From NCBI RefSeq assembly GCF_000242435.1, contig NZ_JH591188.1:239498-303497 (forward strand): 64,000 nucleotides of DNA. Reading direction: 5' to 3'. The position numbers were made by a program, and so were the translations under genes. The number at the start of each line of letters is the position of its first letter. Position 1 is the first letter of the stretch. The notes under the pieces are model-generated. The model was not told the DNA's origin and ran no database searches. It was given only the letters and a program-made list of their open reading frames with translations. Of this stretch, positions 1 to 5,819 are shown one piece after another. The stretch is from Dialister succinatiphilus YIT 11850. GTDB lineage: Bacteria; Bacillota; Negativicutes; Veillonellales; Dialisteraceae.

Positions 1-94
1 GCAGAATCTGGCCGACATGATAACGACGGAAGAACGCCGAAGTTTTCTTCGAGATGGATTCCATCTGCTGGGTGGTTTGTGATATACTTTTCAT
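1..94 (-). mobile_element. 5' end of an IS4-like transposase gene (partial)
   Basis: The minus strand reads 31 codons from an ATG at 92-94 to the window edge, beginning MKSISQTTQQ and continuing with a KKTSAFFRRYHVGQIL-type segment. This resembles the N-terminus of IS4-family DDE transposases of Firmicutes; that assignment is from memory of the family. A GGAGG ribosome-binding site lies 8 nt upstream of the start. A 10-bp inverted repeat, ATAGCATGAG (93-102) and CTCATGCTAT (157-166), sits in the leader and may belong to the element end. The catalytic domain is outside the window, so activity cannot be judged. Confidence 0.6.
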
Positions 95-166
95 AGCATG
101 AGCCTCCGGTGCTTGGTATGTTTTTGAGCCAACATAATTATACCAAACTGGCAAGACTCATGCTAT

Positions 167-511
167 TTTTCTGTTTACAAAGCCTGGACTTTCAAGGGGT
201 GCAGGGGATTTTTACCTGCGAAGTTTGAGTCTTATTATATAACATTCCTGTAAAAGAAAGGTAAAGGAAGGGGGAGTCAGACAGTGAGACGCTGCAAATG
301 GGCTGGAAGGCAGGAAAGGCATATGAGAAGCGGGGTGCAGGGCCCTGAGATTTCCTCTTTCCATGAGAACTTTCCTCCTTTAAAGGGATTATATAGACAG
401 AGAGAACTGAAAGGGCCCGGAAGGGGCGCCCGCCTCCCTGCCTGTTACGTGCACACACCTTATCAAGGGACAGGTGATGGAGACGGGAAGAACTTCCTCA
501 TATGAATCAGA
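167..511. other. Gene-free stretch
   Basis: I see no convincing coding frame between the IS4-like leader and the RNA candidate. Short open frames exist on both strands, but they lack ribosome-binding sites and recognisable content. An AT-rich segment at about 226-246 could hold a promoter, but no paired -35/-10 boxes stand out. Confidence 0.4.
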
Positions 512-539
512 TCTCTCTGACGCGTCGAAAACAACCTGT

Positions 540-706
540 AAAAACTCCTGAAGATGACCTGCCAGACATCCTGGTGGCAAATGGCTATACCAGTTCTTCC
601 TTGACGACACAGATATTCCGCTTAGGCGGCTGCCCCTGGCCGATTCATCGAAGCTGAACGCCTGAGCCCTACCGCGCATCAGCATGGGACGAATCAGGAG
701 TTTTTT
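540..706 (+). ncRNA. Structured RNA candidate, copy A (family unknown)
   Basis: This 167-nt stretch is bounded by a perfect 12-bp stem, AAAAACTCCTGA (540-551) against TCAGGAGTTTTT (694-705), with a T6 run at the 3' end. It has a homologue of equal length at 47381-47548. The outer thirds of the two copies are almost identical while the middle diverges, with paired changes in small stems. For example, the arm TGCCA becomes TGCTA opposite TGGCA. No frame is conserved between copies. The size and long closing stem recall 6S RNA or the raiA motif, but I cannot match the conserved core to either. The plus orientation is favoured by the U-run; minus is not excluded. It lies in a gene-free interval, so it is not evidently a leader of a neighbouring gene. 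Confidence 0.55.
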
Positions 707-899
707 GCGTGGGATAAAGGAAGGCAGAAAATCCTATATCTGGCACCGGGGAGATTTCCGGCGGTTTGCCCTTTGGAGAGCGGTGGATCATTCCGGCCTG
801 CGGCGTAAGGGAGTCTTACGCTGTTTCATCTCCTTAAGCAGGAAGGCAAAGCAGCGCCGCGCTGTGAGGTTTGGGACTTCCGCTTCCCTGAAAAAAGAA

Positions 900-944
900 A
901 GCAGTGAAAGAAGCATCGGTAAAAGCCGGTGCTTTTTTCACTGC
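900..944 (+). terminator. Hairpin terminator, probably bidirectional
   Basis: AGCAGTGAAA ... TTCACTGCT encloses an inner stem GCATCGG/CCGGTGC followed by TTTTTT on the plus strand. A-rich arms on the other side let it also end the minus-strand Sel1 gene, whose stop codon is at 952. Confidence 0.6.
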
Positions 945-951
945 TTCGATT

Positions 952-1547
952 TCATCCATGAAGCCGGGCCAGGTCGGCTTTGGCTTCTTCATAGCCTGCC
1001 TCCGCCGCTTTTTGGTACAGCTCTTCGGCTTTGGCTGTATCCTTCGGGCAGCCTAGACCCTTTTCATAGAGCCGTCCCAGCCTTGTCATGGCAGGGGCGC
1101 CGATGATGTCGGTGCGCTCTGCGGCCCGCTGGTAGAGGGAGAAGGTTTTTTCATAGCTTTGGGAAAGGCCTTCTCCTTTTTCATAGAGCTCGCCTAAGAG
1201 CCAGGTGGCGGTGATATCGCCTTTGTCTGCTGATTTTTTATACCAGCTGGCGGCTTTTTTGAAATCCCGGGGCACCCCTTTTCCATTGGCATAGAGAAGT
1301 CCGATCCAGCGTCCTGCCTTCATGTGGCCCAGTCTGTCTGCTTCCCGGAAAAAGGCCAGGGCCTTGGCGTCATTTCTGCAGGCGCCCTGATAGAAGCGGA
1401 TGCCCATGTCCAGATAGGTTCCGGCAAGGGAGCGCTTTTCCTCTTTGCTGAGTCCTCTGGTTGAGGCAAAGGCGGGGCGGACAATGATGACATCCGGTCC
1501 GAAGGCGCCAAACCCTCATGTCGGCAGGACATGTCCATAGGGAGCAT
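952..1547 (-). pseudogene. Sel1-repeat protein, frameshifted near its 5' end
   Basis: The intact part (ATG at 1407, 151 aa) carries about four Sel1-like repeats of roughly 36 residues each, for example KAASWYKKSADKGD and KAEELYQKAAEAGY. These TPR-like helical repeats usually mediate protein contacts. The same frame is open upstream of 1407 and reads plausible protein (FGAFGPDVIIVRP, then a stretch leading into the first repeat), but it has no start codon before a TGA. The missing start, MLPMDMSCRHEG, lies in another frame from 1547. A one-base shift around 1508-1513 would join the two. No good ribosome-binding site precedes 1547 or 1407. It could be a true frameshift or an assembly error. A larger Sel1-repeat gene is intact at 42785-43843. 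Confidence 0.6.
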
Positions 1548-1666
1548 GACTACCGGTTGTAATAGATTATGATAGATTTTTTGTCTCAGTGGAATTATGC
1601 TATTAGTGACAGGTGTATCATATTGTGAGATTGATATTTATAAATATATCGAGGGAGTAAAGAAGC

Positions 1667-2071
1667 GTGGATATAGAAATGGTGGATCTGCTCCGGAAGA
1701 TGGTGGATGAAGCGCCCTTTGGCATGTACGTGCTGGATGGGGAGCGGAAAATCATATTCTGGAGTCAGGGAGCGGAACATATTACCGGCTATAGCAGCGA
1801 GGAGATGCTGGGAAAGCACTGTTTCAACGGCGGCCTGGATCATATCGACAGCACGGGCCTTCATTTATGCCATGATTTCTGCCCCATGATGTCTACCATT
1901 TTTGACGGCCAGTCCCGGGAACAGCCGGTTTTCCTGAAGAACAAGGCAGGGAAGCGGGTGCCCGTTCTGGTGCATACAGAGCCTCTTTTCAGTGGTGATA
2001 AGTCCCTGGGGGCTATCGAATATTTCCGGGTTCTTCCGGTCAGTGAATATCCTATACCAAAGGAACGGTGA
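1667..2071 (+). CDS. PAS-domain protein
   Basis: This is a 134-aa single PAS domain. It has the usual opening (EAPFGMYVLDGERKIIFWSQGAEHITGY) and a Cys/His-rich insertion, CHDFCPM, around residues 68-74, followed by the beta-strand core. It has no output domain. It resembles the sensory PAS units that precede GGDEF domains in Negativicutes; ligand binding by the CHDFC segment is possible but unproven. The start is GTG at 1667 with GAGGGAG about 9 nt upstream. The next PAS coding sequence continues in the same frame after the TGA at 2069-2071, so this may be the first part of a decayed PAS-PAS protein rather than a stand-alone gene. Confidence 0.6.
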   Translation: MDIEMVDLLRKMVDEAPFGMYVLDGERKIIFWSQGAEHITGYSSEEMLGKHCFNGGLDHIDSTGLHLCHDFCPMMSTIFDGQSREQPVFLKNKAGKRVPVLVHTEPLFSGDKSLGAIEYFRVLPVSEYPIPKER

Positions 2072-2464
2072 TTGATTTTGTCAGGGATAGATGAAACGGG
2101 TACGCTGCTTTCGCAGCTGGATAGAAATCTGCCCGGCGGGATTCTGATTTACCGCGATGATGGGGAGTAGACAATTTTATATGCCAATCCCTGGATGATC
2201 CGTATGTTTGGCTGTTCTTCCTTTGAAGATTTCATTGAGACCACCGGCGGTTCTTTTGTGACCCTGGTGCATCCGGAGGACCGGTGCCGGGTAGATAAGG
2301 ATATCCGGGACCAGATTTCCGGCAGTCCGGAAAAGCTGGATTTCGTCAATTACCGCATTGTCCGAAAGGACGGTTCTCTCAGGCGGGTGGAGGAGTTCGG
2401 CCACCGGGTACATGAATTAGATGGCCGAACTCCTCTACCGTCTTTTCCGTTCCCTCCTTTGTGA
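2072..2464 (+). pseudogene. PAS-domain remnant with internal stop, truncated at an inverted junction
   Basis: The frame reads a PAS domain of the family found at 2379-2750 and in the C-terminal part of the 34-36 kb gene: NLPGGILIYRDDGE, stop, TILYANPWMIRMFGC, then LVHPEDR and VNYRIVRKDG. A TAG at 2168-2170 interrupts it where the paralogue has E or K. After VEEFGH the sequence runs into the reverse strand of the neighbouring PAS gene, so the C-terminal end of the domain is lost. No normal start with a good ribosome-binding site is visible (TTG at 2072 or 2078). Confidence 0.65.
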
Positions 2465-2750
2465 AGATGCGGTAGTTGACGTAATCAAATACATTGGTTC
2501 CGGAAGAAATCTGGCGCTCTATATCCTTCTCCACCTTCTCCACATCCCGGGGGTGGACCAGACTTTTGAAAGATCCGCCGGTGACAGCCATGAAATCGTC
2601 CATATCATGGCAGCCGAACATATGAATCAGCCAGGAATTGGCATAGAGAATCTCTTCCTTTTCATCAGCCCGGTACATAAGAACACCGCCGGGCATGCCA
2701 TCCATGACGTGCTCCAGAATGGCTGTATAAGTCAATGACTCCTGGGTCAT
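2379..2750 (-). CDS. Truncated PAS-domain protein, convergent with its paralogue
   Basis: This 123-aa PAS domain opens MTQESLTYTAILEHVMDGMPGG, then has EEILYANSWLIHMFGC, GGSFKSLVHPRD and YVNYRIFTKEG. AAGGAG precedes the ATG by 6 nt. It ends in GGRTPPPA, where the paralogous PAS of the 34-36 kb gene continues for about 15 residues more, so the C-terminus is lost. The truncation is the shared junction with the plus-strand copy. The overlap 2379-2464 is antisense to that copy. The protein has no output domain, and expression is uncertain. Confidence 0.5.
   Translation of the reverse strand: MTQESLTYTAILEHVMDGMPGGVLMYRADEKEEILYANSWLIHMFGCHDMDDFMAVTGGSFKSLVHPRDVEKVEKDIERQISSGTNVFDYVNYRIFTKEGTEKTVEEFGHLIHVPGGRTPPPA
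2390..2441. repeat. 52-bp imperfect palindrome at a tail-to-tail PAS junction
   Basis: Arms GT(G/A)GAGGAGTTCGGCCA face each other across about 18 bp. Each arm encodes VEEFGH of one of the two convergent PAS copies. The simplest reading is an inverted duplication joined inside a conserved coding motif. Confidence 0.75.
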
Positions 2751-3239
2751 AAAAGCTCCTTCATGAATAAAAATTCATCTCTTAAAATATTTGCAATAAA
2801 AGATTGTTATGGATTAAGGTACATTTATTTTTTATAACACTCGAATAGGATAGTCTATAATGTACAAATCTATCATAAATGTTCTGGTATATAAAGGCTA
2901 TGGGGCAAATTAAATTATTTCCGCATCAATTTTTCATTAGATACAGATAAGTAAATAGAAAAAGAAAAAGATAGGAATCAGGGAACCATAGATTTACAGA
3001 TTTATGAATTTATATACGGAATGATAAGTATATGATTAGAATGATTGACTATCCGGCATTTTCTTCGGGAAGGGCAGCAGGGCAGGGGATGTCCAGGACT
3101 GCATGGAAAGCGGTGAAAGGACATATCCGGAAAAGCTCTTTTTGCAGACAGGGGCTTTGGAAATGGCCTTGTCCCGGGCCTTCCATCTCAAGAAACTTTC
3201 GTTTTCTTTTTTCTTGACGGCCCTGATAGAAAAGCGTAA
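2751..3239. other. AT-rich gene-free region
   Basis: This region is much more AT-rich than its surroundings, especially 2770-3030. Candidate -10 boxes occur, such as TATAAT at about 2859-2864, but no clear -35 partner. Short frames at 3032-3245 on both strands lack ribosome-binding sites and recognisable content. I annotate no gene here. Confidence 0.4.
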
Positions 3240-3262
3240 AATCAAATTTGTTTTATTTGATT
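3240..3262. promoter_or_regulatory. Operator-like palindrome upstream of the PTS permease
   Basis: AATCAAAT and ATTTGATT form a perfect 8-bp inverted repeat around 7 T-rich bases, ending 29 bp before the ATG at 3292. The position suits a repressor or activator site. The regulator is unknown. Confidence 0.4.
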
Positions 3263-3291
3263 GTCTCTATAGGAAAGCAGAGAGGTAAGGC

Positions 3292-4656
3292 ATGGGAATT
3301 CTGGATGTTTTGATGGATGTGGTGAAGCAGCCGGCGCTGATTGTGGGGCTGTTTTCTTTTATCGGCCTCATGGCTCTTCGGAAGCCTTTTCACAAGGTAC
3401 TGACAGGAACCCTTCGGCCGGTTCTGGGCTATATCATGATGATGGCCGGAGCCAATATCATTGTGGCCAATCTGGAGCCCCTGGGGCAGATGATTCATGA
3501 AGGCTTCCATATCACCGGCGTAGTGCCCAGCAATGAAGCCATCGTAGCTTCCGCTTCCCGCCTTCTGGGCACGGAAACCATGTTTATCCTGGTGGCAGGG
3601 CTCATGATGAACCTGGTCATTGCCCGGCTTACGAAATTCAAGTATGTGTTCCTCACGGTGCATCACAGCTTCTTCATGGCCTGCCTTCTGTCTGCCGTAC
3701 TGGGTACCATCGGCCTTTCCGGCGTGGAACTGGTGCTGGCGGGGGGGTTCCTTCTGGGGGCCTGGAGTTCCATATCACCGGCCATTGGCCAGAAATATAC
3801 GAACCGCGTCACCCACGGCGACCACATCGCCCTGGGCCACTTCGGCAGTCTGGCGTACTATATTTCCGCCTGGGTAGGTTCTAAGGCCGGCAAGGCGGAG
3901 GATAATATCGAATCCATGGAAATCCCGGAAAAGTGGGCTTTCCTGAAGGATACCAACGTGTCCACCGCCCTCACCATGATTGTCTTTTTCCTGCTGGCTG
4001 CCTTTGCCGCCGGCCCGGACTATGTATCCACAATTTCCCACGGCATGTCCCCGGTCATCTTCGCCATCATGGCGGGCCTTGAATTTGCCGTAGGCGTGGC
4101 GGTGGTAAGCAGCGGCATCAACATGATGCTGGGCGACCTCATCCCTGCTTTCAAAGGGGTATCGGAAAAGGTGATTCCCAATGCGGTACCTGCAGTGGAC
4201 TGCGTGGCTTTCTTCAACTATGCTCCTACAGCGGTGGTGCTGGGCTTTGTGTCCTCCTTCGTCGGCGGCGTACTGGGCATGCTCCTCCTGGGCTTTGCAG
4301 GCGGCGTTCTCATCGTTCCCGGTCTGGTGGCCCACTTCTTCTGCGGCGCTGCTGCCGGCATTTTCGGAAATGCCACCGGCGGCCGCCGGGGCGCCGCACT
4401 GGGGGCCTTCACCAACGGCCTCCTCATCACCTTTGCCGCCGCCCTTCTCATTCCTGTATTTGAAGGACTGGGCTTCAAAAATACCACCTTCGGCGATTTC
4501 GACTTCAACGTGGTAGGCATGGCCCTGTCCATGGCCTACCGTTTCCTGGGAACCTTCGGCATTTACGCCCTCATGGCCCTGGTGCTGGTGGTCCTGGTGG
4601 CACCGAATTTCATGAAGACAAAGAACCGGGTCATCAACCAGGACGAAGATACATAA
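3292..4656 (+). CDS. ulaA: PTS ascorbate-type IIC permease
   Basis: This 454-aa integral membrane protein has about 11 hydrophobic segments and closely follows the UlaA/SgaT family in length (about 460 aa). Conserved-looking stretches include THGDHIALGHFGSLAYY near residues 174-190, INMMLGDLIPAFKG near 275, and GNATGGRRGAALGAF near 355. In the family it moves L-ascorbate or a related sugar acid across the inner membrane while EIIB phosphorylates it. No EIIA, EIIB or ascorbate catabolic gene lies nearby, so it is either an orphan served by distant components or a non-phosphorylating carrier. AGAGGTAAGG precedes the ATG, and a palindrome lies 30 bp upstream. The gene is flanked by decayed PAS genes and a repeat block. 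Confidence 0.85.
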   Translation: MGILDVLMDVVKQPALIVGLFSFIGLMALRKPFHKVLTGTLRPVLGYIMMMAGANIIVANLEPLGQMIHEGFHITGVVPSNEAIVASASRLLGTETMFILVAGLMMNLVIARLTKFKYVFLTVHHSFFMACLLSAVLGTIGLSGVELVLAGGFLLGAWSSISPAIGQKYTNRVTHGDHIALGHFGSLAYYISAWVGSKAGKAEDNIESMEIPEKWAFLKDTNVSTALTMIVFFLLAAFAAGPDYVSTISHGMSPVIFAIMAGLEFAVGVAVVSSGINMMLGDLIPAFKGVSEKVIPNAVPAVDCVAFFNYAPTAVVLGFVSSFVGGVLGMLLLGFAGGVLIVPGLVAHFFCGAAAGIFGNATGGRRGAALGAFTNGLLITFAAALLIPVFEGLGFKNTTFGDFDFNVVGMALSMAYRFLGTFGIYALMALVLVVLVAPNFMKTKNRVINQDEDT

Positions 4657-4659
4657 GGG

Positions 4660-5520
4660 CGTTGGAGGTATTGGACACGCCTGTGGCGGCGAAAACCATG
4701 GGCTTTTGGGAGGAACCTTCGGGAAGCTGTATTCCCGAAGGTTGACACGCCCTTACGGGCGTGAGGGTTGAGCCAGCCGCCGGGCCTTTCGGCCCTGGGC
4801 TGCCAGGGTTCTGCCTGTGATCGGCTTCGCCTTACAGGCGGGTTGAGGGCTCCGCCCTCGGGAGGTATATAGTACCGCTCCGCTGGAGGAGTACGGCGCC
4901 CTTTCGGGCGCCATTTTTTATACCGCCTTTGGCGGCGAAAACCATACAACCGCCCTGCGGGCGAGGAAATGCAATCCCCCTTTGGTGGCTGGCGCCACCA
5001 CCTTTCCCCCTCTTCGAGGTGGCACAATAACCCGTGCTTACTGTAGAGCCGCTTACGAAGCGAGGCTTCGAGGTGTTTTATTCTGTCCCCCGGATGGGGG
5101 AAAGTCCGGCGCAGCCGGATAAGGGGGAGCCGCGTAGCGGCTAATCACCAGAATGCCAATCAAGCCCTGTGGCACAGAAAGCCAATCCCGTAACGTTCTT
5201 GCGTCCCCTTTAGGGGAAGAGGGCCACGAAGTGGCGAAGGGGTGGACGGTGGTAAGAATGATTATGATACTCGATGTGGACGTGACCGCCGAAAGGCGGC
5301 ATTATAATACTCATCGCCCGTAAGGGCGATACCACAACCCTCGGCCTGAAAGGCCGTCAAACTTAAGAACCCTCCGGCCCTCAGGCCGGTCAATCCTAAG
5401 AACCTTCACGCCCGAAGGGCAATCCGCCACCCTTTGAACCCTCTGAACCTTCTGAACCCTCTGAACCCTCTGAACCCTCTGAACCCTCTGAACCCTCGCG
5501 CCACAAAGGCGCGTCTTTTT
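4660..5520. repeat. Modular hairpin repeat block 1
   Basis: This is the most complete copy of a dispersed intergenic family. In order it has short GC palindromes (CGCCCTTACGGGCG, GGGCCTTTCGGCCC, CGCCCTGCGGGCG), a block with TTTGGTGGCTGGCGCCACC, a block with CCCCCGGATGGGGG and GTCCGGCGCAGCCGGAT (5090-5120), GGCATTATAATACTCATCGCC with small stems, then GGCCTGAAAGGCC and CCGGCCCTCAGGCCGG, and finally a 9-bp tandem array. 4735-5030 is closely matched by 19335-19650. No gene is seen. Confidence 0.85.
5436..5507. repeat. 9-bp tandem repeat, 8 units of GAACCCTCT
   Basis: Eight contiguous units occur, with one GAACCTTCT and a terminal GAACCCTCG. Read on the minus strand it would encode repeated Glu-Gly-Ser, but that frame has no start or homologous protein. 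The same unit recurs in many other gaps. Confidence 0.9.
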
Positions 5521-5530
5521 TAAAATCCCC

Positions 5531-5559
5531 TTGACTTATGGCTTTATGATAAGTAAAAT
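5531..5559 (+). promoter_or_regulatory. Sigma-A-type promoter for ileS
   Basis: TTGACT (5531-5536) and TAAAAT (5554-5559) are separated by 17 bp, directly upstream of the T-box leader. Confidence 0.7.
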
Positions 5560-5565
5560 ATAAAA

Positions 5566-5790
5566 ATACTGACAAGCGTGGATGAAGACGTTTCGCATGG
5601 ATTGATTCCAAAGAGAGCTTCCGTCTGGTGAAAGGGAGCGTTCAGCCTGCGGGAGGATCACTTCGGAGCTTCAGGGAAGAAAAGCCCTGACGGGACATCG
5701 TTAACTGTACCAAGTGGCCGGAAGGTCATGAGGGTGGTACCACGGGAAATGAATTCTCGCCCCTTGCGGGCGGGAATTTTTTATTTTGGA
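5566..5790 (+). promoter_or_regulatory. T-box riboswitch controlling ileS
   Basis: The leader contains the T-box antiterminator core AGGGTGGTACCACGG at 5731-5745, followed by an intrinsic terminator. T-box leaders bind uncharged tRNA and let transcription proceed when the amino acid is scarce. The downstream gene is ileS, so tRNA-Ile is the expected ligand. An ATC triplet at about 5658-5660 is a candidate specifier codon, which I have not confirmed by folding stem I. Confidence 0.9.
5752..5786 (+). terminator. T-box terminator
   Basis: AATTCTCGCCCC and the near-complementary CGGGCGGGAATT pair around a short loop, followed by TTTT. It is mutually exclusive with the antiterminator. Confidence 0.85.
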
Positions 5791-5819
5791 AATTTCTGAT
5801 TTCCATAGGAGGAATTGAA

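Noticed and set aside
540-706. Calling the duplicated RNA a 6S RNA
   Set aside because: Length and closing stem fit, and GACGACAC occurs in both this sequence and E. coli 6S. However, I cannot draw the open central bubble that mimics a promoter, so the family is left open.
684-1106. A 140-codon plus-strand frame after the RNA candidate
   Set aside because: It starts inside the RNA candidate, crosses a terminator hairpin and runs antisense to the Sel1 gene.
3032-3288. Short overlapping frames on both strands before ulaA
   Set aside because: They have no start signals, no recognisable content, and overlap each other. They are treated as the ulaA upstream region.
5090-5125. GGGGGAAAGTCCGGCGCAGCCGGAT as a possible RNase P RNA signature
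   Set aside because: It resembles the GAAAGTCCGG core of rnpB, but it is a repeat module present several times, and the rest of RNase P RNA is absent.
5396-5611. Minus-strand frame encoding repeated Glu-Gly-Ser
   Set aside because: It is the 9-bp tandem repeat translated. No promoter or convincing ribosome-binding site is seen, and the flanking residues come from repeat modules. A translation test is noted under the tandem-array finding.
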